Assembly (NCBI RefSeq): GCF_020085105.1
Contig: NC_058062.1
Coordinates: 24,523,562-24,587,561 of the forward strand
Direction of reading: 5' to 3'
Length of the DNA stretch: 64,000 nucleotides
From: Siniperca chuatsi
Taxonomy: Eukaryota > Chordata > Actinopteri > Centrarchiformes > Sinipercidae
The notes under the pieces were generated by a model that saw only the letters and a list, made by a program, of their open reading frames with translations, was not told the origin of the DNA and ran no database searches. Shown here piece by piece: positions 54,701 through 64,000 of the stretch (positions within the stretch are counted from its first letter, which is position 1; the number at the start of each line of letters is the position of its first letter). The translations under genes were made by a program, and so were the position numbers.

Positions 54701-55314
54701 TTGTGGTGAACAAATCTGAAGCCGGTGCAGGGTTAAGAGACCTTATTCTTAAAACAGTTTAGAATTTGTAGAAATCACACCTGTTCCCTAATCTGTTAAC
54801 TGGTGGTTGTTTGTTGAGCTGTCAGTGAAAACTCTCTTCTCTATCTCTTAGTGATGTCTCTGGTTATCTCTTTCTCTCGGTACTCAGGTCTCTGGTTAAA
54901 AGAGATCTTAATCTCAATGAGACTATCTGCTTAAATAAAGGTTATATACTTATGTCCCCAATGTTTTGAATTGTTTCTGGAATGGTCCATGATAAAGACC
55001 CCCCCCCAACATATGGAAATCATTTGTCAGCGGTGTGGAGAGTATTGATGTAACACAGGCACAGATATAACAAGTTCTCCCCTATTGCATTATGTTTTAG
55101 TGACCAAAGAAACCAGAGCACAACACATACATGTGAGCATCACCAGTTAATCTAACTCTAGTTAAACTATAACATGTAACATATTTCAGTTTGTGGTGGT
55201 CACATGACTCAGTTAAAACAATCAAAAATGATTTTAAATGAAAAGTCCAGGATTTTTATTGATTTATTGATTTCTATTAATTATTTATGCATTATTATTA
55301 TTATTGCTAATTTC

Positions 55315-55495
55315 AAGTGTCCATTTCACCTAACTTTCATATTTTTGAACTGTGGGAGGAAACTGGAGCACCTGGAGTAAACCCACACACCCATGTGGAG
55401 ACATGCAAACTCCACGGAAAGGTCCAGCCTGAACCAGAACTTGCCTGTGAGGCACCAATGCTAGCCACTGAGCCTCCATGGTGTCCTAAAAAAGG
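55315..55495. repeat. Common repeat ('tgtgggaggaaactggagca')
   Basis: The series 'actgtgggaggaaactggag', 'gtaaacccacacacccatg' and 'gacatgcaaactccac' is a very widespread animal repeat. The overlapping open frames are spurious. Confidence 0.65.
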
Positions 55496-55783
55496 GAAAT
55501 AAGAGGAAAATAAAAAGAGATTGAAATTAAAGGACAGAAGAAAAGAGTGAAAGGAAGGAGAATGTTGGAGAGTAAGGTAAAATGGACAGTTCTTGTATGG
55601 TGCCTTTCTAGTCTTCCGACCACACAAAGCGCAAAGTGACAGGGCAGGAATTAAGGAGATCGGGCTGGTCCAGATCATTTGTTTTTGGACCGCTGCTTGA
55701 GGCGGGAGATTGATGGTTTTACACAGGCCCACTGGAGTTCAAGGTGGCAGATGCAGAGGAGAGGCAGGTCTGTCACAGGTCAG

Positions 55784-56504
55784 TCATCCTGATCGCTTCA
55801 TATTTGAGCTCCAGTTCCTGCGGCTTAATAGTCTGAGGTTTTTATTCTTGGAATATCTAGCTAATGGCTCCCTGGTATCTGCTGAGAAGTAATTGGACCC
55901 CTCTATGCTAAAAGTGCTACCACACCCTTCTCTGGTTGCATCCTTTGCAGCTAAGGTGTCTTTAACTGCATTGTAAATGGGTGGGAGGCAGGTTTGCCCC
56001 ATGGCGACCTTACTGGTCTTTTTATAGCTGAGCTGCACCTTCTGGTGTTCCTGACACCGTTCGCTCCCTAGGTTCTCTGCAGCAATGTGGAGTTCCTGCC
56101 AAACATACTGATGGAGTTGCTTCTCCCTCACAGCAGTTTGTTCTGCATTTTTCACTGCAATATCATGTTTCTCTCTTTTCAGCAGGCGGGCATGTTTTTC
56201 AGCTGCCAGGGAGACATTGAAGTTATGATTTTGTCTTCTCTGGCCTTCTGAGTCTTCCATTTTTCTTTTGCTAGGAACAACCTGTCAGCCTCGTTCTGAG
56301 CCTGAAGCCAGTCCATGTTTCTCTGATGCTCTGCCTTTTCCTTCTGCTGTTTCTCCTGTATCTTATTCTGTCTGTGGGCAGAAATAGACTGAAACATTGC
56401 AGTGCTTTTCTCCTTCTTTTCTTTCTGCTGCTTTGCCAGTTCAGCCTCTCTTTAGTTTGTGTTTCACTCCCTCCGAGCCAGTTCGTCCTTCTTCCACGTG
56501 TCAA
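55784..56504 (-). pseudogene. Intronless, frameshifted copy of a coiled-coil protein gene
   Basis: Three overlapping minus-strand frames join into one charged, helical protein if frameshifts are allowed: 56504-56400, rich in 'KKRRRK'; 56397-56179, 'AHRQNKIQEKQQKEKAEHQ' and 'WLQAQNEADRLFLAKEKWK'; 56260-55784, 'SLAAEKHARLLKREKHDIA', 'VREKQLHQYVWQELHIAAE', then a less charged tail with 'MGQTCLPPIYNAVKDT'. The heptad-like Glu/Lys/Gln pattern resembles TPH-type ciliary or flagellar coiled-coil proteins, but I cannot name the parent. Absence of introns and presence of frameshifts suggest a processed pseudogene. It could also be a decayed exon of a gene running off into repeats. Confidence 0.55.
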
Positions 56505-56989
56505 GCGTTCCAGCCTTTTGTTCTCCCAGTGTTTTTGAATTTTTCCTTTGTTTCCCTGAACCTTGCTTGTTTTCTGGATTCTTGCCTGCTACCCGTTGGA
56601 TTTGTTTGCCTGTTTGGACTGCTTTGCCTGGATTTGACCTTTCCCTGCCTCACCATCCCGTAAGCTATTGTACCTTTTTGAGTAGTGCATATGTGCCAAC
56701 GTGCATGCTGCCTGTTGCCGTAGCTCTGTCTCGTCGTCTTACTTTTTCCAACTTTTAGCTTTCCTTTTTCTTCCAAACTTGAGTAACTTGTGTGTAAGTA
56801 TAATTTAAACTACGGTTTTTGCGAAAATGAGCGTAGAGTGTTTTAGTACTTTTTTTTGCCATGGAACTTCTTCTCCTGCTACTTGGTCAGGGCACTGCTG
56901 CAGAACAGCTGTTTGGCTGCATTGTTTACACCAGGGAACAGCTGATCGCGCTGAAGCCGAGCGGCATGGCGCCCAGGACAACCCATGTC

Positions 56990-57550
56990 CCCACTGAGAT
57001 CTGAAGGAGGACACACCGAAGATGCAGAGGTGGAATGAAGCGTCGAAGAAACAAAAGAAACTTAAGAACAAGAGAGTCATGTCTGCCTTCTCTCGTAATG
57101 GGCAACGTGAGATCACTGGCAAATATAATGGACGAGCTAACGGCGTTAGCCCGGAGTCAGACGGAGTTCTGTGAGTGTAGTTTGATGTGCATCTCAGAGA
57201 CATGGCTACACCAGGATATCCCGGACCATAATGTTTCCATCGACAGCTTTCAGACTGTTCGGGCCGACAGGGATCACACTGGGAACGGTAAGCGGGAAGG
57301 TGGCGGGCTTGCTGTTCTGGTTAACAACAGATGGTGTAACCCTGGTCACGTTACTATCAAGTAGAGTATCTGTAGCCCGGACATTGAACTGTTAGCTGTG
57401 GGACTCCGGCCATATTATCTGCCACGTGAATTCTCACATGCCATTGTTGTGGCTGTTTACATCCCCCCCTTTGCTAACCTGGCATGGGCGTGCAACGCCA
57501 TTCACACCGCCATAGCACAACTCCAGACTCAACACCCGAGTGCACTAAAA
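56990..57550 (+). mobile_element. LINE endonuclease fragment
   Basis: 57083-57363 encodes 'GNVRSLANIMDELTALARS', 'MCISETWLHQDIPDHNVSI' and 'GGGLAVLVNNRWCNPGHV', and after a stop 'LLAVGLRPYYLPREFSHAI' and 'VVAVYIPPFANLAWACNAI' with 'AQLQTQHPSA', the APE-type endonuclease of a third LINE family. It breaks off at about 57550, before the GDFN motif. Confidence 0.8.
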
Positions 57551-58015
57551 TAGTGCACTAAAATAAAATTTACCGCCGCATCCTCACCACCTCTGCAGCC
57601 CTACCATGCGCCACATATGGTGCCACATCTCACCCAGCCTCTTCCTGCTCTATTCCTACCCATACAATGCCAATCTCCTTCCTTGCCCCATGCTGCACCA
57701 AATGCCAACTTCTCTCCCTCCTAGGTCACCTCAACTTCACCTACGCATCATTCTCCAAGGGTGAGCCTTTATCTCTCACTTACGCTATAAAAAACGCTTT
57801 CCATCTTCAGAGAATAAACTAACCGTTCCATCTCCCTGGACAAGCCATGCCGAACTCTTGTGCTTGGTTCAACCTTCTCGCAAATGGAACAGCATCACCT
57901 TCTTCTACAACGTACAACTGACTAACCCAGTATATACTGTATTTCTAACCTAGGCCCCACTGTAACTTCCCTTTTAATTTACAACAATTTCGACATGATT
58001 TTGCTTGTTATTAAA
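57551..58015. other. Pyrimidine-rich intergenic sequence
   Basis: Nothing recognised, apart from a CT/CCA-rich composition on the plus strand. No splice-supported frame. Confidence 0.4.
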
Positions 58016-58930
58016 GTTAAACTTGAGGCAAAAGTTTGGACAGATTTACTTTGCTGCTGTGAAAAAATCCACTGATTTCAATGATTCTTTTTAAAGGAAC
58101 TGAATTCAGTGTTTCAAATGACCATCTGACCAGGCCCTTAGACTCACTGAGTCTTTGTGACATATAATAAAGTTGCACAGCACACACACAATTACATTTT
58201 TTTGACCATCTGGCCAGCACAATGACATAAACTAGTTGCTTGTTGCAAGTAAAAATCCCTCTAAATGACCACCAAAGCATCTATCTTTAGCTGATTTTCT
58301 TTACAACTGCAATCAAGCGTTTGCGATAACTTGCAGTGAGTCTTTTACAGCACTGTGGAGGAATTTTGGCCCACTCATCTTTGCAGAATTGTTGTAATTC
58401 AGCCACATTGGAGGGTTTTCGAGCATGAACTGTCTTTTTAAGGTCATGCCTCAGCATCTCAATAGGATTCAGGTCAGGACTTTGACTAGGCAACTCCAAA
58501 GTCTTCATTTTGTTCTTCTTCTTCATCTGTAAGCCTCACTAGAATGCTGTATGAAATTCACATCTGAATCCATATAAGGTTCGGCTGTTATGCAACAGAT
58601 GTTGAATAAACATTTGCAAACAGTTTGCTCATTGCAAGACTCATTGCAAGTTATCGCAAACACTTGATTGCAGGTGTTGCTGCTAAGGGTGGCCCAACCA
58701 GTTATTAGGTTTAGGGGGCAATCACTATTTCACACAGGGCCATGTAGGTTTGGATTTTGTTTCCCTTAATAATAACAACCTTCATTTAAAAACTGCATTT
58801 TGTGTTTACTTGCGTTATCTTTGACTAATATTTAAATTTGTTTGATGATCTGAAACATTTAAGTGTAACAAACATGCAAAAAAATAAGAAATCAGGAAGG
58901 GGGCAAACACTTTTGCACACCACTGTATAT
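58016..58930 (-). mobile_element. Tc1-like transposon fragment, transposase C-terminus
   Basis: 58526-58287 on the minus strand encodes 'LELPSQSPDLNPIEMLRHD' and 'WAKIPPQCCKRLTASYRKR', the conserved C-terminus of Tc1-type transposases including the final catalytic-region Glu of 'NPIE'. The sequence at 58895-58925 ('cacttttgcacaccactgta') looks like a Tc1 terminus; the left end near 58020 ('ggcaaaagtttggacagatt') is an inverted partner in part. A different subfamily from 42537-44898. Confidence 0.75.
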
Positions 58931-58939
58931 ACACATACA

Positions 58940-59470
58940 TATATGTGGTGCACAGACAGTCACCCCATCCTCAACGTCACCAAGACAAAGGAGCTCATCT
59001 TCGACACCAGCAATAAACTCACCACCCCTAATTGCCCCACTCCCAAGTACCTCGGCATCATCCTGGACAATAAACTGAGCTTTGTTCACCTCATCACAGA
59101 CATCCATAAACGCTGTCAACAAAGACTCTCTGCCATCCGCAAACTTAGGGCTCTCTCAGTCAAACCCTACCTCCTGCTTCTTCTATATCGAAGTATTATT
59201 GTAGAACCCATCCTCCTGTACTGCACTACCTGCTATTTCACCATGCTCACCCTCAGCAATAGAAACAAGCTCCCGAAAATCACTAACATATCTTGTCAAA
59301 CAACTGGTCTCCTCACTTCCAACCTGCCAGCGCTCATTGACATTGCCACGACTCGCAAAGCACTGACTATAGACTTTGCCACCCTCTCAACCCATGCTTC
59401 ACCCTTCTCCCCTCTGGCCACAGATACAGACAACCAGTCTGCAAAAAAGAAATGCCCTTTGTGAGGAGTA
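58940..59470 (+). mobile_element. LINE ORF2 post-RT fragment
   Basis: One open frame from about 58958 with 'LNVTKTKELIFDTSNKLTT', 'PKYLGIILDNKLSFVHLIT', 'HKRCQQRLSAIRKLRALSV' and 'LLLLYRSIIVEPILLYCTT', the region after the YADD box. It belongs with the endonuclease piece at 56990-57550, the middle being lost or replaced by the Tc1-like fragment. Confidence 0.8.
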
Positions 59471-59574
59471 TTGTGCCCTCAGCTATACATGCTTTAAATA
59501 GCCTGGGCACACTGTAATAAACTTGTGTTGTTGTAATGTTTCTTGTTTATTTATACCTTGTTTTGAATGTTACT

Positions 59575-60020
59575 GTTACACTATTCAGACAAAGCTGGAC
59601 CCAAATGCAGACTCAGAGAGGGAGTTTGTTGGAAGTGAACACAGTTTTATTTTAGTTAATGAAGAGGGAGTGGACTCCAGGAAGCCAGCAGTGAGTATGA
59701 CGGCATGGACGGTGACAAGGGTTCTGTGAGCTGACTGAGGTAGCCAGCGTGGGGTGAGCTGAGGAGGGGTAGATGAAGACACAAGACAGTGGATTTCAGG
59801 GGTTTGTCTAGCTGAGGCTGAGAGTGTGGCAGGTGGGACAGAGAGCGAGACAAGCAGGCAGGAAACTTCCAGAGGCAAGGTGAACCTGAACACAGGAAGA
59901 CAACAAGTTACTCTTTGGTCAAAGCACATGAAACAAAGCAAGAGACTTACTAAAAGATAGCAAAAACAAGAAATTGACTGTAACAAAAGAAACGTAAATA
60001 TCCAAGAGGCACTGTCAATG
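59575..60020. repeat. Unclassified repeat-like block
   Basis: Phrases such as 'gctggacccaaatgcagact' and 'gaacctgaacacaggaagac' resemble interspersed repeats of teleosts, perhaps an LTR. No second copy is in the window. Confidence 0.3.
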
Positions 60021-60039
60021 CTTCAGGACATGAGTGAGG

Positions 60040-60170
60040 GAGAATCTGATGGGGGGAGAGATATCGATGGCGATTGACCCATCATTTTCACCTGATGAAT
60101 CGTCTTCATCTGAGGAGGAGTACGAGCCTCCACCCCATCAAAAAAAAGGCCTAGGCTTGTGGTGACAGGT
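60040..60170 (+). mobile_element. Possible piggyBac-type N-terminal remnant
   Basis: The plus strand reads 'MAIDPSFSPDESSSSEEEYE' and then 'PPPHQKK' before a stop, an acidic Asp/Ser/Glu-rich leader as in piggyBac-type transposases. A TTAA followed by 'AAGGGTCAG' at 60795-60808 could be an end. There is no catalytic domain, so this is tentative. Confidence 0.3.
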
Positions 60171-60799
60171 AGGCTCCCACAACTCACTTAAAAATGCGTG
60201 ACTCTACCTATGGCATAAACCAAACATCACAATCTAATGTAGCCTATAATTACTCCTAATAGAGCGACCACCCACCTTGACCATATCGCCACCATGGGAC
60301 ACCTCTGCTGTTGACAGTGCACCGTGAAAGTCTATGGAGTGTGTGTGATTGTGAGTAGTGTGTGAGTGAGAGAGGGAGAGTGCGTGCATGCATTTCTGCT
60401 GAAGCTCCAGTTCCGTTCATTTGTTGACAGTAGCGTAAACAAAATAACCCTTTATTATTAAAAATCTTTTTTTCAATTTTAGCTAATGTTCTTCTTCTAC
60501 ATTGATTAAATTATTTGAATATGCTCATGATTTAATTTGGGGCCTATATCCCATTTTAATTGGTTTTACAGTTTATTATTGAATTTAAGAATGTATTTGA
60601 TTTCTTCTGTCTGCAATTAAAGAAAGCACAATTGTAAAATTAATAAACATCATAAACTGAATTTTAAAAAGTTTTTTGTCAAGTCTTACTTATTATTCAA
60701 AATGAATAACTTCTATAAATGACCTGTTTGCGAATAGAGGGTAAAAATGACCCTGTGGCGGTTCTAGGAGGTATTGGAATGTTGGCAGTTCTAGTGTTA

Positions 60800-62300
60800 A
60801 AAGGGTCAGTGCTAGGTTGGTAAACTGGTCAGTTGTTTAGAGTCAATTAGAGTCACCCTTGAGTCCTGGCAGAACCTGTTTCGTGACCCAGAGGTCATGT
60901 GAACAGCAAAATCAGGAAAGGTTCATTCATTTCTCAATGAAAAAGGTCACCATATTCGCTACAGCAAAATTACTAAAATCCAGCCTCGGAAAATAACTCA
61001 ATATATTGTGCAGTTCATTCAATTTGTCTTGACAGAAATGGAAATTTACACCTGGATATCATAAGTAACCAACTGTTACAATGTCGTAAATCAGTAAATC
61101 TTAGGATTTTAAGTTTTTTGACTAATTGTACTGAATTCCCACAAGGTGGCAGTATTAGCCAGGTAAATGAGGGAAAGGGACAGGGATTAGGCAGAACGAC
61201 TCAGCAAGCACTGGGGTCCTTTACCACTGCTCATGCATAGCCTAGTTAGTTATTCCACTCAGCACTGCCAAGGAATGAAAATTGTATGTGTGTACAATAA
61301 ATCAATTGTTGTTTTTCCAAAATTCTAACTTTGACCTCTTCTCTTGTATAGTACTGAATTATGTAAGAGCCTGACTACTAAAGCTCTTAAGATACAAATT
61401 CATGTTGTAATTTGTTCCCCAACAAAGCCAGATGAAACTGTTGAGCCACTGATCAGCAGCCTTATAAACCCCCCGCTGTTATGTCAGGATCTTTAGTGAT
61501 CTCCTGCAGTAAAACTCATTACCAATTTGCTTAGTTAAGGTGAAATCTGATCGTAATTAAGTTAGCTGGCAATCGTTTTTCCCATGATCACATGATCTTC
61601 AATACAAGATGACATTATCGGTTTTATCCAGTTACATAAGTCTGCCCATTAGACCTCAGGCACACTACTCTGTGTGTGCGTGTCAGCATGTCTGTCTCCG
61701 GTCATTCATCTCCCCTGTCCATAATGCACAGAGTTTCAGTAGTGTTCATTGGCCCATGGCTTGTCTTTTTCTCTTTATGCCTCTATGTCTCTCTTTCCAC
61801 ATCTCCCTGTTCTTTCATCTCTTTTTTCTCCTCCATCACTTTGCATTTATTTCTGTCCCGCCATCCCTCATTACCATCATTGGATAGATGAACGGGTTGG
61901 ATGGGGGGATGGATGAAGACGTGTAAATTAAACTGATAAAGGAATTGAAAGAGGCGGCTGACCTGGTTCCTGACAACGATAAAAGAAATGAACAGTTTCT
62001 GCTTTTCTGTGCTCTATTAATCTTCAGCATCCATATCTTTCTATCATTCTCTCTCACATTTACCTCCACATCGTTTCCTCTCTTCATTATCTCTGTCAGT
62101 GAGTTTATTCAAACATGAAAAGAAATTAGTGTCCTGGCTCACAGACACGCACACAGGTCTGCCATTCATTCAAATGGCCTCAATGGAATTACATAAGCAA
62201 AGTGCCATGAGGTCTGTCTATTTCTACAACTATCTCTTTATTTGATTCTCTCTCTCATTGTTTTCTCTCTCTCTGTTTCTTCCATCCTACAGCTTTCTGT
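60800..62300. other. Intergenic DNA without recognised features
   Basis: Short open frames at 61609-61891 come from pyrimidine-rich sequence. No splice-supported exon was found on either strand. A fam20a gene would be the expected neighbour from mammalian order, but no such exon is recognisable. Confidence 0.5.
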
Positions 62301-62309
62301 CTGTTGGTC

Positions 62310-62570
62310 GCCGTTCGGTTTGGTATTTCAGACTGAAATATGTCAAAAACTATTAGATGGATTGCCATGACATTTCATCTAGCGCCACCAGCAGGTCAAA
62401 TTTTTCTCTTATCCTGTGAAATACCGCAACATCTACTCGATAGATTGGCACAAACTTTCACACAGACAGTCTAAGGATAGAGGGTGTTGTATGCTGCACA
62501 GATTGTAAAGCCCCTTGAGGCATATTTGTGATTTGTGATATTGGGCTATGTAAATAAAATTGACCGACTT
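62310..62570. repeat. Partial family B repeat and LINE tail
   Basis: 62320-62405 shares 'catctagcgccaccagcagg' with family B. 62500-62565 reads 'gtaaagccccttgaggcata' to 'gggctatgtaaataaaattg', a LINE-type 3' tail. Confidence 0.65.
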
Positions 62571-63535
62571 GACATTCATGGTTCCCAGACAATGAATTCT
62601 ACTGACTTTGGTAATCACATTTCTGTACAGAATTTCTGTTGCCAGTACAAGTTTATGCAGGGCAACTTGATTGACCAGTCACTGATTTGTCCGGGCCAAT
62701 GGCGGACTGGTCCGCTTATGAAAGACGGTTGCTCTTCTTTAAGAATCGAGTGGACGTGGGATCCCAATATATTATCAATGTGTCATGTCAAAGGTAAATT
62801 AAAGTTACGAACTACTGTTAATCTGCTCATTATACTGTTTAGATCCAAAACGTGACTGTTATTGAGGGTGTCATCTCATATTGCATTCTAACGTTGGCCT
62901 TATTATAAGACACTTTGCTAAGGTAACTTACTTGTGGGTAGCTAGCCATGTAGCCATCTGAGTTGAGCTCAACAGCTACGGTACTCACGTTAATATAAAA
63001 ATCTGAAAATACTTATATGATCAAACAGTAGTCCTTTCTCCCTGTTGTTGCTGTGTGGCGCTCAGCTGTTAGATCAACACTACACTAATGCTAACGCTAG
63101 TTAACGTCAACTTTTACTGTAGCCGTGTCTAATGTTGAGCGCTGTGAGTTTTAATATCATCCCTACAATGTGCTGTACTGTACTCTTTGATTGGATTAAA
63201 ATGTAAATATTTACTTAATGTCTAGTGTAAGGATAATTGAAATGTCATTTTACAGTAAGTGTTGCAATAATGGGACCCTATAATTATTAAATGAGGGGGA
63301 AAAAAGGTTACCTAAAGTTAGCTATCCATATCCTAAGATTACCATAGCTAATGAAACACCACTGCACAAAGTAACCTAAACCTATAGCTAATGTATAGCT
63401 AATATGTTGCAAAATGAATTCATTACTCTATCACGAAAGATTCATCACTTGATATGACTGAGTCTGAGTCTCACTCCACTCGACCATGAAATATGCAAGT
63501 TGTCCAACAAACTGGCAACCACTGGAATGGAATGG
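62571..63535. other. Intergenic DNA without recognised features
   Basis: AT-rich, with scattered 'gctaac/gttagc' words but no defined repeat and no coding exon. Confidence 0.4.
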
Positions 63536-63541
63536 AATGGG

Positions 63542-63572
<31 letters not shown>

Positions 63573-63583
63573 TGTGTGTGTGT
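63542..63583. repeat. GT microsatellite
   Basis: About 42 bp of GT with one TTG interruption, preceded by 'ggaatggaatgg'. Confidence 0.95.
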
Positions 63584-63829
63584 TATCAATGTTATCAATA
63601 GCACCTTTAAATCCCATCCGGAGTGACGTTCTTGTATTTTACAGCGTATCAATGAGTTTTGTAAACTTCTGCATTTTATCAGATTGACTTTTGAAAATGG
63701 AAGAAAAATGTTTCATCAACAATGGATTACTTTGATAATGAAGAAAATTTAAGTTCTGAACCATCTTTTTTCTATGATTTTCAATTAAATTCAATAGGGG
63801 AGAGGGAAGCACAATGCAAATACCACCTA

Positions 63830-64000
63830 GAATTTTAAAATAGTAATAATGTAATGGTAGTGGTAATATTAATAAATTAATGATAATAGAATGACAGTCA
63901 TAGGAATAATGAAAACAATAATAATAATAGAATTTTAAAAATAGTAGAAATGTAATTGTAATGTTAATATTAATAAGTTAATAATAATAATAATAGGAAT
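63830..64000. repeat. AAT-rich simple sequence at the window edge
   Basis: Degenerate 'taataa' and 'aataat' repeats with partial duplication of a 'gaattttaaaa..agta' phrase at 63831 and 63931. Continues beyond the window. Confidence 0.7.

Noticed and set aside
55337..55732. 131-codon minus-strand frame
   Set aside because: It spans a common animal repeat and a LINE or SINE tail and has no family resemblance.
42000..64000. fam20a, expected right of prkar1a from mammalian gene order
   Set aside because: I looked for kinase-like exons on both strands and found only transposon proteins and a coiled-coil retrocopy.

Overview
The window is nuclear DNA from a ray-finned fish, most likely a percomorph teleost. 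Three vertebrate genes with spliced, GT-AG bounded exons lie in a dense field of interspersed repeats typical of teleosts: LINE relics, Tc1-like elements, a Penelope-like element, tRNA-derived SINEs, MITEs and microsatellites. There is no prokaryotic or viral gene organisation, no CRISPR array and no rRNA or tRNA gene. I read the sequence by eye; exon junctions were fixed by splice consensus, reading phase and remembered family sequences, not by alignment software.

Layout. (1) 1-8.3 kb is degraded retrotransposons and repeats. (2) 8.3-13.6 kb holds the first two coding exons of wipi1 on the minus strand and its CpG-rich promoter; the rest of wipi1 would lie left of the window. A 14-bp minisatellite sits in wipi1 intron 1. 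(3) 14.0-15.15 kb is a short Penelope-like element with a GIY-YIG endonuclease reading frame, bounded by a perfect 13-bp target duplication. (4) 15.6-25.1 kb is an arpc1 gene (Arp2/3 complex WD40 subunit) on the minus strand, with eight solid coding exons, a tentative last coding exon and a 5' noncoding exon. (5) 25.8-41.9 kb is prkar1a (cAMP-dependent protein kinase regulatory subunit RI-alpha) on the plus strand, with ten coding exons giving 379 residues and a probable long 3' UTR. (6) 42-64 kb has no host gene I can recognise. It holds a composite Tc1-like element, an L1-like relic, several LINE copies, a broken coiled-coil retrocopy and MITEs.

The three genes act separately: wipi1 in autophagosome formation as a PI3P effector, arpc1 in branched actin nucleation, and prkar1a in inhibition and anchoring of PKA. 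In mammals WIPI1 and PRKAR1A are head-to-head neighbours; here an intron-containing arpc1 gene lies between them.

I found no convincing new cellular system. The most unusual structures are the two Penelope-derived insertions. One (39.37-39.63 kb) is an almost pure palindrome of two inverted element ends, flanked by a perfect 17-bp target duplication. Both carry motifs resembling degenerate hammerhead ribozyme cores.
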